From Microcella indica (lineage in GTDB: Bacteria > Actinomycetota > Actinomycetes > Actinomycetales > Microbacteriaceae), in contig NZ_CP058670.1 of assembly GCF_013414345.1 (NCBI RefSeq), positions 2,418,001-2,482,000 of the forward strand: a DNA stretch of 64,000 bases, in the 5' to 3' direction. The position numbers and the translations under genes are program-made. Below the pieces are notes generated by a model. The model was not told the DNA's origin, did no database searches, and saw only the letters and a program-made list of their open reading frames with translations. Positions 1 to 10,627 of the stretch are shown here, piece after piece (positions within the stretch are counted from its first letter, which is position 1; each line of letters opens with the position of its first letter).

Positions 1-436
1 CGCGCGCGGCGTACTGCGCGTACGCCTCGTAGCGCTCGAGCAGCAGGCGCTCCTCGAACCGCGACTTCACCATGAGCGTGATGAGCAGCGCGGCCCACGC
101 GCCGAGGTGCCACGGTGACGCCCCGATGACGGCGAGACCCGCGCCGAGCACGAGCAGCCCCGAGTAGATGGGGTGCCGGGTGAGCACGAAGGCACCCGTC
201 GTGACGAGCTCCGCCTCGGCGCGCGGCACGGGGCTCGGCGTGAGGGCGCGCCCGAGGCCGACGCCGGCGATGACCGCGATCACGAGGCCGACGACGACGA
301 GCGCCCCGCCCACGAGGAACGTCACGCCGTCCCGCACCCACAGCGACCCGGGCGGCACGACCACGAGCACCGCGAGCAGGGCGAACTGGATCGCCACGAG
401 TGTCCAAGCGGCGGTCGATCGCGCAGCGGGAGTCAT
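1..436 (-). CDS. isoprenylcysteine carboxyl methyltransferase-like membrane protein (3' end cut by window edge)
   Basis: The reverse strand reads from an ATG at 436 to the window edge, about 145 residues, so the C-terminus is missing. It has hydrophobic segments near residues 10-28, 38-60 and 100-125. The motif LTRHPIYSG followed by KSRFEERLLLERYEAYAQY is typical of the ICMT/PEMT-like methyltransferases (family knowledge), which methylate small or lipid-linked substrates at the membrane using S-adenosylmethionine. The actual substrate cannot be told. The neighbouring small gene runs the other way. The family call is good; the function is loose. Confidence 0.75.
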   Translation of the reverse strand, partial: MTPAARSTAAWTLVAIQFALLAVLVVVPPGSLWVRDGVTFLVGGALVVVGLVIAVIAGVGLGRALTPSPVPRAEAELVTTGAFVLTRHPIYSGLLVLGAGLAVIGASPWHLGAWAALLITLMVKSRFEERLLLERYEAYAQYAAR

Positions 437-530
437 GCGCGCTGGCTACTCCGCCACTCGTGCATCGCGCGAGGGCGTACGCTCAGCACGACGGAGTCAT
501 CGAGGCTCCCGACACGAGACGAGCGAGCAC

Positions 531-677
531 ATGGGCGAGAAGTCCGCACGCAAGAACACCGCCAAGACCGCAGCATCGAAGACGCTCAAGGAGAAGCGCG
601 TCGCCAAGGCCGACAAGAAGGCCGCGAGCAACCGCATGGAGAGCTCTGACGCCGTCTCGAAGGCCGCGAAGCGCTAG
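531..677 (+). CDS. small lysine/alanine-rich basic protein, function unknown
   Basis: A 48-residue frame starts at ATG 531 and ends at TAG 677. It is rich in Lys, Ala and Ser (for example EKRVAKADKKAASNR), has no membrane segment and no Cys, and is predicted to be strongly basic and probably disordered or helical. Similar short Lys/Ala-rich proteins occur in actinobacteria; a nucleic-acid-binding role would be a guess. Longer upstream starts in the same frame run through the methyltransferase gene on the other strand and look like shadow coding. No clear ribosome binding site is seen. Confidence 0.6.
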   Translation: MGEKSARKNTAKTAASKTLKEKRVAKADKKAASNRMESSDAVSKAAKR

Positions 678-687
678 TGCCGCGACA

Positions 688-2850
688 CTAGCCGGCGCGC
701 TTCTTCTTCGCCGCGAGCAGATCCTTCTCGTCGATCGGCGCGAGACCGCGTGCTCGCAGCGAGGCGTAGTACTCGCGCGCCTCCTCCTGCCGAGCCCGCT
801 CCTCGCCCGTCGCGATGTCAGCGCGAATGTGCTCGTCGCGCAGCTCGAACGCGTCCGTCAGCTCGAGAGCGTGCGGGCGCAGGCGCGGCAGCAGCCGGTC
901 GTCGATGTAGTCGGTGATCGCTTGCGCGCGGTGGTCGCTCAACCGGCCGTGGATGACGTACCAGGCGAGGTTCTTCTCGATGAGCCCCAGGCCGAACAGG
1001 TCGCGCAGCCACGTGAGGACTTGGCGGTTGCCCTCGTGCTCGACGCGGGCGAGCGCCTCCGTGAACGCCTCCCACTGCAGCAGCTCGCCGTGCGCCTTCG
1101 CCGTCTCGATGAGCGCGTTCTGGTGGCGGTTGAAGAGCGCCGCGGCGTCCTTCTTCGGCAGCTTGGATGCACTGCGCAGCTTGCCCGCGAGCTCAGCCAC
1201 CATCGTCTCGACCCGGTCGGTCAGCAGCTGCCGCTGCGACGCCGTGTCGCGCACGTAGCCCACCGATCGAGCCGTCGAGCCGAAGTCGGCCACCGACTGC
1301 ACGAGGCGACGCAGCCCCGAGCGGTGCACGACGGCCTCGTTGACCTGGTCGGCGACGTAGTGCGCCATGACGCCAGCATCGGCCTTCGCGAAGGTGCGCG
1401 AGTAGTCGGTCAGCAGGCGCTTGGCCACGAGCTGCAGCAGCACATTGTTGTCGCCCTCGAAGGTCGCGTAGATGTCGAGGTCGGCGCGCAGCTGCGTGAG
1501 GCGGTTGGCGGCGAGGAAGCCCTGGCCGCCGCAGGCCTCACGCGCCTCCTGGATGATGTCGAGCGCCGCCCACGTGCTCAACGGCTTGAGCGCCGCCGCG
1601 AGCGTCTCGAGGTCCTCCCGGTCGCTGTCGGTGTCGGTGCGACCCGAGAACACGCCGTCGAACTTCTCGAGGAAGACCTCGTGCGCGAACGACATCGCGT
1701 AGGTCTGCGCAAGACGCGGCAGCAGGCGGCGCTGGTGCCGCTGGTAGTCCAGCAGCACGACCTCGTTGTCGTCGCCGTCGTCGAACTGGCGACGCTCCGA
1801 GCCGTAGCGCACCGCGATGGTCGTCGCGAGCTTGCTCGCCACGACGCACGCGCCGTCGAGCGACACGCGGCCCTGCACGAGCGTGCCGAGCATCGTGAAG
1901 AAGCGGCGCCCCGGGCTCGTGATGGGCGAGGTGTACACACCGTTCTCGTCGACCGAGCCGTAGCGGTTGAGCAGGTTCGTGCGGGGCACGCGCACCTGCG
2001 TGAAGTGCAGGCGGCCGTTGTCGATGCCGTTCAGGCCACCCTTGAGACCGTCATCCTCGCCACCGATCCCGGGCAGGAAGGTGCCGCTCTCGTCGCGCAG
2101 CGGAACGTAGAACGCGTGCACGCCGTGGTTGACGCCGCGGGTGATGAGCTGGGCGAAGACCACGGCGGCGCGGCCGTGCAGGGCCGCGTTGCCGAGGTAG
2201 TCCTTCCACGCGGCGCGGAACGGCGTGTGGATGATCCACTCATCGCTCGACTCGTCGTAGGTCGCCGTCGTGCCGACCGCCGAGACGTCGCTGCCGTGCC
2301 CGGTCTCCGTCATGGCGAACGCGCCAGGCGTCGAGAGGTCGAGGGCGTCGGGGAGCCAGGCCCGGTGGTGCGGCTGGGTGCCGAGGTGCAGGATGGCCGA
2401 GGCGTAGAGGCCCCACTGCACGCCCGACTTGATCTGCATGCTCGGGTCGCCGAGCAGCAGTTCTTCGAAGCTCGCGATGAACCCGCCGTGGTCGTCCTCG
2501 CCTCCGAACTCCTTCGGGAACGCGCGGTGCACGGAACCCTGGTCGACGAGCAGGCCGAGCTGGCCGAGAACGCGCTCACGCTGAGCGTCCATGTCGTCGG
2601 TCGGGATGCGGTGGAACTCCTCCCGGCGCATGAGCTCGCGCGAGGCGCGGCGGCTCTCCGCCCACCGGCCCATGAGCTGCTCGCCGAGCGCGGCGACGTC
2701 GAGCTGCGGCGCCGACCCCTCCGTCTTCTCCTCTTCGACTCTTTGCGCGGAGACGGGAGCAGCGGGGGCGGGCTGGGCGGGTTCGGTGTGCTCGGCGACG
2801 GGAGCGTCGCCGGTGCGCGGTTCACGAACGGAGGATTCACGAGTGGCCAT
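688..2850 (-). CDS. acyl-CoA oxidase / acyl-CoA dehydrogenase family protein
   Basis: The protein is 720 residues long, the size of acyl-CoA oxidases rather than of the 380-residue dehydrogenases. After a Pro/Ala/Glu-rich N-terminal 50 residues comes the flavoprotein fold with TETGHGSD at 181-188, the flavin/substrate loop of this family, and a two-part C-terminal helical region with YATFEGDNNVLL. It should oxidise fatty acyl-CoA to 2-enoyl-CoA with FAD, passing electrons to oxygen or another acceptor, in the cytoplasm. The start at 2850 (MATRESS) is preferred over one at 2952 because TACCGT lies 6 bases upstream of it on the coding strand, the leaderless pattern common here. The C-terminus is Lys-rich (AAKKKRAG). 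Confidence 0.9.
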   Translation of the reverse strand: MATRESSVREPRTGDAPVAEHTEPAQPAPAAPVSAQRVEEEKTEGSAPQLDVAALGEQLMGRWAESRRASRELMRREEFHRIPTDDMDAQRERVLGQLGLLVDQGSVHRAFPKEFGGEDDHGGFIASFEELLLGDPSMQIKSGVQWGLYASAILHLGTQPHHRAWLPDALDLSTPGAFAMTETGHGSDVSAVGTTATYDESSDEWIIHTPFRAAWKDYLGNAALHGRAAVVFAQLITRGVNHGVHAFYVPLRDESGTFLPGIGGEDDGLKGGLNGIDNGRLHFTQVRVPRTNLLNRYGSVDENGVYTSPITSPGRRFFTMLGTLVQGRVSLDGACVVASKLATTIAVRYGSERRQFDDGDDNEVVLLDYQRHQRRLLPRLAQTYAMSFAHEVFLEKFDGVFSGRTDTDSDREDLETLAAALKPLSTWAALDIIQEAREACGGQGFLAANRLTQLRADLDIYATFEGDNNVLLQLVAKRLLTDYSRTFAKADAGVMAHYVADQVNEAVVHRSGLRRLVQSVADFGSTARSVGYVRDTASQRQLLTDRVETMVAELAGKLRSASKLPKKDAAALFNRHQNALIETAKAHGELLQWEAFTEALARVEHEGNRQVLTWLRDLFGLGLIEKNLAWYVIHGRLSDHRAQAITDYIDDRLLPRLRPHALELTDAFELRDEHIRADIATGEERARQEEAREYYASLRARGLAPIDEKDLLAAKKKRAG

Positions 2851-3010
2851 GATTCGACGGTAGGGCGGCTGACGCACGAGCAGCAGTTCATGGTGAGCAG
2901 GCGACGAACGCCGGCCCGGGCATCCCGCCCCCGATTGTGGACTCTCGCACATTGCTGAGCGTTCGCCCTGTGCGGAACCTCTCTAATCGACGCCGCTTCG
3001 CTCTGCGCGA

Positions 3011-3026
3011 ATACCCTATGGGGTAT
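3011..3026. promoter_or_regulatory. CsoR/CstR-like operator upstream of thioredoxin gene
   Basis: ATACCC-TATG-GGGTAT is a perfect 6-bp inverted repeat with a 4-base centre, ending 25 bases before the thioredoxin ATG. C/G tracts flanked by AT ends in this arrangement are the known form of sites bound by the CsoR family (copper, nickel or persulfide sensors). No such regulator is in the window. Its position would cover the -35 area if CACAAT (3040-3045) is the -10 box. Confidence 0.5.
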
Positions 3027-3051
3027 AGCGCTCTTCTGGCACAATGGGGTG

Positions 3052-3435
3052 ATGCCTACCGTGAACCTGACCACAGCAGACTTCGAGCAGACCGTCACCG
3101 CCGAGGGGATCACCCTCGTCGACTTCTGGGCCGAGTGGTGCGGGCCGTGCCGCCAGTTCGCTCCCGTCTACGAGCAGGCGAGCGAGACGCACCCGGATGT
3201 GACGTTCGGGAAGGTGGACACGGAGGCCGAGCAGGCGATCGCGTCGGCCGCCAACATCCGCTCCATCCCCACACTCATGGCGTTCCGCGACGGCGTGCTC
3301 GTCTTCGCGCAGCCCGGAGCGCTGCCCGCGCCCGCGCTCGAGCAGGTCATCACGGCGGTGAAGGACCTCGATATGGACGACGTGCGCAAGCAGCTCGCCG
3401 AGCAGCAGGCGCAGCAGGGCGCGGCCGAAGCGTAG
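3052..3435 (+). CDS. thioredoxin
   Basis: The protein has 127 residues and one thioredoxin domain, with the active site WCGPC at 29-33 and the cis-proline loop RSIPTLMAF near 75. It is a cytosolic thiol-disulfide reductase that would be reduced by thioredoxin reductase (not in the window). The C-terminal 20 residues are Gln/Ala/Glu-rich (AEQQAQQGAAEA), beyond the usual domain end. The ATG at 3052 fits CACAAT six bases upstream; a GTG at 3049 is an equal alternative. The palindrome at 3011-3026 suggests control by a metal or persulfide sensor, which would make it a stress thioredoxin rather than the housekeeping copy; that is inference. Confidence 0.93.
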   Translation: MPTVNLTTADFEQTVTAEGITLVDFWAEWCGPCRQFAPVYEQASETHPDVTFGKVDTEAEQAIASAANIRSIPTLMAFRDGVLVFAQPGALPAPALEQVITAVKDLDMDDVRKQLAEQQAQQGAAEA

Positions 3436-3444
3436 AGTCCGCCT

Positions 3445-5415
<1,971 letters not shown>

Positions 5416-5474
5416 CCGCCCAGGCTAGTCGCGGCCGCCGACGTATCCGCCGTGCGCCCGCCACGTGTGGATGG

Positions 5475-6044
5475 CTAGATGTGGATGGCCGGGTCGATGA
5501 AGAAGCCGTCGGGCCCCGCGCCCGAGCCAGCGCCTCGGTCGAGCGGCCGCGAGGTCGCGGGAATGCCCGTCGCGACCGAGTTGGGCGGCACGTCCTTCGT
5601 CACGAGCGCGAGCGCGCCCACCTGCGAGCGGGCACCGATCGTGACCGGCCCGAGCACCGTCGCGTTCGCGCCGATGAGCACGCCGTCCTGCACCGTCGGG
5701 TGGCGCTTACCCGTCGACTGCGTGCGGCCGCCGAGGGTCACGCCGTGGTAGAGCATGACGTCGTCGCCGATCTCGGCCGTCTCCCCGATCACGACGCCCA
5801 TGCCGTGGTCGATGAAGAAGCGTCGGCCGATCGTCGCCGCCGGGTGGATCTCGACGCCCGTCCACGCGCGCGCCGCTTGCGCGACCATGCGCGCGAGCAG
5901 CCGTAGCCGCCAGCGCCACAGCCGGTGCGCGATGCGGTGCCACCAGATGGCGTGCAGGCCCGCCGAGGTCAGGAAGACCTCGAGGCCGCTGCGCGCCGCC
6001 GGGTCGCGAAGTCGCGCCGTCGCGATGTCCTCCCGCAGCGGCAT
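5475..6044 (-). CDS. cysE: serine O-acetyltransferase
   Basis: A 189-residue protein of the short EpsC-like type, with N-terminal helices followed by a left-handed beta-helix of hexapeptide repeats (for example [34 protein letters not shown]). It acetylates L-serine with acetyl-CoA to O-acetylserine, the substrate of cysteine synthase. Its ATG (6044-6042) follows the cysK stop codon (6047-6045) with no gap, so the two genes are one transcript and probably translationally coupled. The hexapeptide His residues expected in the active site are present ([13 protein letters not shown]). Confidence 0.96.
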   Translation of the reverse strand: MPLREDIATARLRDPAARSGLEVFLTSAGLHAIWWHRIAHRLWRWRLRLLARMVAQAARAWTGVEIHPAATIGRRFFIDHGMGVVIGETAEIGDDVMLYHGVTLGGRTQSTGKRHPTVQDGVLIGANATVLGPVTIGARSQVGALALVTKDVPPNSVATGIPATSRPLDRGAGSGAGPDGFFIDPAIHI

Positions 6045-6980
6045 CTAGGAGCGCAGGTCCTCGTACAGGACGCTCGAGAGGTACCGCTCGCCGTAGCTCG
6101 CGAGTATCACCACGATCGTCTTCCCGGCGTTCTCGGGGCGCTTCGCAAGCTCGATCGCGGCGTACGCGGTCGCGCCGGACGAGATGCCGGCGAGGATGCC
6201 CTCTTCGGCGGCGAGGCGACGCGCCATCGCCACCGACTGGCCGATGTTGACGTCGATGATCTCGTCGTAGATCTCGCGGTCGAGAACCGCAGGGATGAAG
6301 TTGGCGCCGATGCCGGCGATCTTGTGCGGGCCGGGGTCGCCGCCATTGAGGATGGGGCTCTCCTCCGGCTCGACGCCGACGATCTTCACGCCGGGCTTGT
6401 TCTCCTTGAGGAACTGGCCGGTGCCCGTGAGCGTGCCGCCCGTGCCGATGCCGGAGACGAAGATGTCGACCGCGCCGTCGGTGTCGTTCCACACCTCGGG
6501 GCCGGTGGTGCGGCGGTGCACCTCGGCGTTCGCCTCGTTCTCGAACTGCTTCGCGAGCACGGCCCCTGGGGTGTTGGCGACGATCTCGGCCGCCTTCGAT
6601 ACGGCACCCTTCATGCCCTCCGAGCCGGGGGTGAGGACGAGTTCGGCGCCGTACGCCTTGAGCAGCATCTTGCGCTCCTCGCTCATCGTCTCGGGCATCG
6701 TGAGGATGACGTGGTAGCCGCGCGCCGCGCCGATCATCGCGAGGGCGATGCCCGTGTTGCCGCTCGTGCCCTCGACGATCGTGCCGCCCTTCGTGAGCTC
6801 TCCGCTCTTCTCGGCGGCCTCGACGATCGCGACGCCCAGGCGGTCTTTGACGCTCGCCGAGGGGTTGTAGAACTCGAGCTTGGCGAGCACGGTCGCCTCC
6901 GCACCGTCGGTAACGGCGTTGAGGGCGACGAGGGGCGTGTTGCCGAACGCCTCGGTGATGTCCTGGTAGATGCGAGCCAT
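6045..6980 (-). CDS. cysK: cysteine synthase A (O-acetylserine sulfhydrylase)
   Basis: The protein has 311 residues, a fold-type II PLP enzyme. The PLP lysine is K45 in NPSASVKDRLG, the substrate loop is TSGNTG at 72-77 and the phosphate-binding glycine loop is GIGTGGTLTG. It makes cysteine from O-acetylserine and sulfide. The start at 6980 is chosen because GAGGAGA sits about 8 bases upstream and MARIYQDITEAFGNTPLV matches the family N-terminus; the much longer open frame upstream is not coding. It is the first gene of the cysK-cysE operon, diverging from the DMT exporter gene. Confidence 0.97.
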   Translation of the reverse strand: MARIYQDITEAFGNTPLVALNAVTDGAEATVLAKLEFYNPSASVKDRLGVAIVEAAEKSGELTKGGTIVEGTSGNTGIALAMIGAARGYHVILTMPETMSEERKMLLKAYGAELVLTPGSEGMKGAVSKAAEIVANTPGAVLAKQFENEANAEVHRRTTGPEVWNDTDGAVDIFVSGIGTGGTLTGTGQFLKENKPGVKIVGVEPEESPILNGGDPGPHKIAGIGANFIPAVLDREIYDEIIDVNIGQSVAMARRLAAEEGILAGISSGATAYAAIELAKRPENAGKTIVVILASYGERYLSSVLYEDLRS

Positions 6981-7199
6981 GATGGTCTCTCCTCGGTGGG
7001 TCGGCGGTGGAAGTCTGTAGGGGGCGGAGGCTGCGCGCTGCACAGGCCGCATACCCGCGGAGCTCAAGGCTACGAGAGTCGCACGTCTCGCGCGCGAACA
7101 TGACGTTCGCCCCTCACGCCTCAACAGGCGCGTGCACCGAGGCATTCCCCCGGGGTGCGAGAATCGTCGACGGGCCGGACGACTGCGGGAGGTGCACGC

Positions 7200-8216
7200 G
7201 TGCTCACAGTGGTACTCGGCCTCGCCGGTGCGCTCGTCTACGGCGCCGCCGACTTCCTCGGCGGTCTCGCCTCCCGGCGCATCTCGGCACTGCGCGTCAC
7301 CGCCCTCGCGGCACTCTCCGGCGTCGTGCTGCTCGCCGTCGCCGCGGTCGTCGTCGGTGGGGAGTGGAGCCGCGAGGCTCTGTTCTGGGGCGCACTCTCG
7401 GGCGTGACCGGTGCAGGGGCGATCGCCCTGCTGTACGCGTGCCTCGCGATCGGGCCCATGAGCATCCTCTCGCCCCTCACCGCCGTGATCTCGGCGATCG
7501 TGCCCATGACGTGGGGCCTCGTCACCGGCGAACGGCTCGGCGCGATCGCCTACCCCGCACTCGGCCTCGCCCTCATCGCCGTCGTGCTCGTCGGCTTCGT
7601 CCCCGAGAAGGGCGCGGTGCGGCCGAGCCTGCGCGGCCTGCTCATGGCGACCGGGTCGGGAGCCCTCATCGGCGCCTTCTACATCCTCATCGACCAGACC
7701 CCCGACGACTCGGGGCTCGTGCCGCTCGTCGCCAACCGCGTCGTCAACGCGACCCTCATGATCACGGTCATCGTCGTGCTGGCCGTCATCGCGGGGCGGC
7801 GCCACGTCTCCGCTCGGGATGCTCCGCTCGCGATCCTCGAAGGAACCCACGGCGCCCCGCACGCCCTCGGCGAGCCGGTCGGTGCCGGGCCCGCTGAGGC
7901 TCGACCGGCACCGTCGCCCGGCACCGCGCCTCCCGCCACCACTCTGCTGCGCGCGAGTGCGTCGGCCCTGCGCGGCGGGTGGCGCGCCGGGTTCTGGCTC
8001 GCCGTCGGGTGCGGAGTGCTCGACGCCGCCGCCAACGCGATCGTGCTCATCGGGCTGCGGCTCGGCGATCTCACCGTCGTCTCGGTGCTCACCGCGCTCT
8101 ACCCGGCCGGCACGATCCTGCTCGCCGCGGTCGTGCTGCGTGAGCGCATCGCGCGGCTGCAGTGGGTCGGGCTCGTGCTGGCGCTCGCGGCGAGCGCGAT
8201 GCTCTCACTCGCCTGA
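7200..8216 (+). CDS. EamA/DMT-family membrane transporter
   Basis: A 338-residue protein with about ten hydrophobic segments in two EamA-like halves, separated by a hydrophilic Ala/Pro/Gly linker near residues 200-255. Proteins of this drug/metabolite transporter superfamily export or import small organic compounds; the substrate is not visible here. GTG at 7200 is chosen as start because GGGAGG lies 6-7 bases upstream; the frame is open to 7155 but that part is not membrane-like. It diverges from cysK, so cysteine or related metabolite export is possible but only by context. Confidence 0.85.
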   Translation: MLTVVLGLAGALVYGAADFLGGLASRRISALRVTALAALSGVVLLAVAAVVVGGEWSREALFWGALSGVTGAGAIALLYACLAIGPMSILSPLTAVISAIVPMTWGLVTGERLGAIAYPALGLALIAVVLVGFVPEKGAVRPSLRGLLMATGSGALIGAFYILIDQTPDDSGLVPLVANRVVNATLMITVIVVLAVIAGRRHVSARDAPLAILEGTHGAPHALGEPVGAGPAEARPAPSPGTAPPATTLLRASASALRGGWRAGFWLAVGCGVLDAAANAIVLIGLRLGDLTVVSVLTALYPAGTILLAAVVLRERIARLQWVGLVLALAASAMLSLA

Positions 8217-8257
8217 GCCGAGCATCCCGCACCGCGTCCCGCGCCCGCGCGGCTGTG

Positions 8258-8299
8258 CCCCAGCGCGACTGTGCCCCCGCGCCCCAGCGCGACTGTGCC
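8258..8299. repeat. 24-bp-period direct repeat between convergent genes
   Basis: CCCCAGCGCGACTGTGCC occurs at 8258-8275 and again at 8282-8299, a period of 24 bases, with a degenerate third unit just upstream (GCGCGGCTGTGCCCC). It lies between the DMT gene stop and the inverted repeat at 8306-8341. It is not coding on either strand as far as can be seen. Confidence 0.7.
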
Positions 8300-8305
8300 G
8301 TTGAG

Positions 8306-8341
8306 TGGCAACTGTGCTCGGGCGCACGCGCACAGTTGCCA
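8306..8341. repeat. 12-bp perfect inverted repeat, possible bidirectional terminator
   Basis: TGGCAACTGTGC (8306-8317) and GCACAGTTGCCA (8330-8341) are exact inverse complements with a 12-base loop. A second nested pairing is possible between TGTGCTCGG (8313-8321) and CCGAGCACA (8345-8353). It sits between the convergent DMT exporter and DEAD-box helicase genes, so it could end both transcripts, but there is no T-tract. Confidence 0.55.
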
Positions 8342-8417
8342 TTACCGAGCACACTCGTTGACGCTGCACCCCACCGACCGTGACCCGGGCACCGTGCCGA
8401 GCGCGGTGTGAGCGCGG

Positions 8418-10361
8418 CTACAGCGCGGCGAGCTCGTCGAGCAGGGCGTCGCCGGCGCGCACCTCGTGCACGACGGCGTCGATCTCGGCGCGTCCCAGCA
8501 GCTCGTCGAGCCGACGACGGCGCTGGCGCGTGACGAGCGTCACGACCGTGCCGACCTTGCCCGCGCGGCCCGTGCGGCCCGAGCGGTGCAGGTACGCCTT
8601 GTACTCGTCGGGCGCGTCGGCCTGGATGACGAGCGAGATGTCATCGACGTGGATGCCCCGGGCCGCGACATCCGTGGCCACGAGCACGCTCACCCGGCCG
8701 CTCGTGAGCTTCTCGAGGTTGCGGCTGCGCCGCGCCTGGTTGAGATCACCGTGCAGGCTCACGGCGGGGATCCCCGCGTCGTCGAGCTGATCGGCGAGCT
8801 CCTCGGCGAAGGCTCGGGTGCGCGCGAAGACGAGCGTCTTGCCCGGGCCGGCGGAGAGCTGCTCGATGACGGCGCGCTTCTCGCGCTGCTCGACGAGCAG
8901 CACGCGGTGGTCGATCGTCGACGACTCCTGGTCCTCCCCCGCGACCTCGTAGACGCTCGGGCTCGACAGGAACTCCGTGACGAGGCTCGCGACGCCCGAG
9001 TCGAGGGTCGCCGAGAACAGGAGCTTCTGGTTGCCGGTGCGCGTGCGGCGGATGATGCGCTGCACGGGTTCGAGGAAGCCCAGCTCGCACATGTGGTCGG
9101 CCTCGTCGAGGACGACGATCTCGATGCGGCTCAGGTCGAGCCGCCCCTGCTCGACGAGGTCTTCGATGCGGCCGGGCGTGCCGATGATGATGTCGACACC
9201 TCGGCGCAGCGCGCCGACCTGGCGAGCCTGGGGCACGCCGCCGTAGATCTGCGTCGTGAAGAGGCCCACGCTGCGGGCGATGGGCTGCACGGTGCGGTCG
9301 ATTTGCAGGGCGAGCTCGCGCGTCGGCGCGAGGATGAGGGCGCGCGGGGCGCGGCCCTCCTTGCGGTTCTTGCCGCCGCCGTTCTCCATGAGCCGCTCGA
9401 CGAGGGGCGCCCCGAAGGCGATCGTCTTGCCGCTGCCGGTGCGACCGCGGCCGAGCACATCCTTGCCCGCGAGCACGTCGGGAATCGTCGCCGCCTGGAT
9501 GGGGAACGGCGTCACGGCCCCGAGGTCCTCGAGCGTGCGCGTGATGTTGCCGCCGAGGCCGAGATCGGTGAAGGTCACGCCCTCGACGTCGCGAGCCTGC
9601 ACGGCGTCGGCCGCGAGACGCTCGAGCACGACGTCGTTGACCGGTCCGGCGGCGGGCTTGCTCGGGTAGAAGCCCGCATCGCGGTTCTCGGAGCGGGGCG
9701 CGCGGTTCTCGGTGCGGGGTGCGCGGGCGGGGCGGTCATCCCGACGACGGGTGTCCGCTGCGCCGACACCTCGGCCGCCGTCGCGGCGCGTGCCGCGCGA
9801 CTCGCCGCCGCGGTCGTCCAACTGTCGGTCCTGCGGACGCGTGTCGCGACCGAACCGGCGCGCGGGCCGCTCGTTGGCAGCATCCTTCTGCGGGCGCCAC
9901 TCGGGGCGGTGCGCCGTGCGGCCCGTGCCCGTGCGCTGCACCGACACGTCCTGGCCGCGGGACGGGCGTCCGACGCGGTCATCGCGTGCGGGGCGGCCGG
10001 GGTGGCCGCGGTCGTCGCGAGCGGGCCGACCAGCGTCGTCGCGCGATGCGCGAGCCGGGCGCCCGCGATCGTCGCGAGCAGGACGACCGGCGTCGTCGCG
10101 GCCGCCGCGCGCCGCACGCTCGCCGCGCACCTCGCGGTCGCCGCGCGAGCGCTCCGGCGCGTGGCCGCGGTCGACGCGCTCCTCACGGCTCCAGCGCGCC
10201 TTCTTCGCGGGCGCGTCGGCCTCCTCGGGGCGGTAGCCGCGGTGACCGGGGCTGCGCGAACCGCTCGCGGCGGCGGCGCGGCCGCCGGAACGTCCGGCTC
10301 CCGAGGCGCCGCGGGCGGAGGTGCTGGCGCGCCCGGGGCGCGCCTTCTTGTTCTGAGGCAT
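8418..10361 (-). CDS. DEAD-box RNA helicase with long Arg/Asp-rich N-terminal region
   Basis: The protein has 647 residues. Roughly the first 230 are low-complexity, rich in Arg, Gly and Asp, with repeated blocks such as GRPARDDRG; the helicase core follows with the Q motif (PFPIQAATIP), Walker A GRGRTGSGKT, PTRELALQ, DEAD (VLDEADHM), SAT and HRSGRTGRAG. It remodels RNA or RNPs, as in ribosome assembly or cold adaptation in this family. Basic tails usually bind RNA and may drive condensate formation. The start MPQNKKARPG at 10361 is chosen over 10409 because basic sequence begins there and a GAAAGACGAA stretch lies just upstream. Confidence 0.93.
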   Translation of the reverse strand: MPQNKKARPGRASTSARGASGAGRSGGRAAAASGSRSPGHRGYRPEEADAPAKKARWSREERVDRGHAPERSRGDREVRGERAARGGRDDAGRPARDDRGRPARASRDDAGRPARDDRGHPGRPARDDRVGRPSRGQDVSVQRTGTGRTAHRPEWRPQKDAANERPARRFGRDTRPQDRQLDDRGGESRGTRRDGGRGVGAADTRRRDDRPARAPRTENRAPRSENRDAGFYPSKPAAGPVNDVVLERLAADAVQARDVEGVTFTDLGLGGNITRTLEDLGAVTPFPIQAATIPDVLAGKDVLGRGRTGSGKTIAFGAPLVERLMENGGGKNRKEGRAPRALILAPTRELALQIDRTVQPIARSVGLFTTQIYGGVPQARQVGALRRGVDIIIGTPGRIEDLVEQGRLDLSRIEIVVLDEADHMCELGFLEPVQRIIRRTRTGNQKLLFSATLDSGVASLVTEFLSSPSVYEVAGEDQESSTIDHRVLLVEQREKRAVIEQLSAGPGKTLVFARTRAFAEELADQLDDAGIPAVSLHGDLNQARRSRNLEKLTSGRVSVLVATDVAARGIHVDDISLVIQADAPDEYKAYLHRSGRTGRAGKVGTVVTLVTRQRRRRLDELLGRAEIDAVVHEVRAGDALLDELAAL

Positions 10362-10627
10362 GGCTGTTCGTCTTTCGGATAGTGCAAGAAGCATCGTCGG
10401 CGCGCTCACGCGCCGCTATCCCAGGCAGTCTTCGACTGGGGCCGTCACAACTCGAGGTGTCATCGCACCGCCGATCGGCGGGGATGTACCGGCCCTGGAG
10501 ACGCACACGTTCTGTGGCGAAGGTCTTCGCCCGTCTCAAGCCGACCCCTCACAGTACCGGACGACCCTGAACACCCCCGCAGACCGGCGCGTCGGTATTC
10601 TGAGCGCACCATGATCCTGAACCCGCC
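10362..10627. other. divergent intergenic region (helicase / GNAT), with palindrome
   Basis: This 266-base gap holds the promoters of two divergent genes. The visible structures are a 14-bp palindrome CCGCCGATCGGCGG at 10468-10481 and a TATTCT box (10596-10601). The box precedes a six-codon frame whose TGA overlaps the ATG of the GNAT gene (10611-10631). Nothing else was recognised. Confidence 0.4.

Noticed and set aside
400-2958. Very long open frame (852 codons) on the + strand opposite the acyl-CoA oxidase
   Set aside because: It is a shadow: Arg/Val/Leu-rich with no domain, caused by high-GC codon use of the real gene on the other strand. Similar shadows opposite recQ, purA, the helicase and RND genes were also left out.
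6981-7862. N-terminal extension of cysK from the long open frame
   Set aside because: A strong ribosome site and the family N-terminus place the start at 6980, and the upstream part lies opposite the DMT exporter gene.
9640-10330. Repetitive GC-rich stretch as a possible separate repeat locus
   Set aside because: It codes the Arg/Asp/Gly-rich N-terminal tail of the DEAD-box helicase; the repetition follows the protein repeats.
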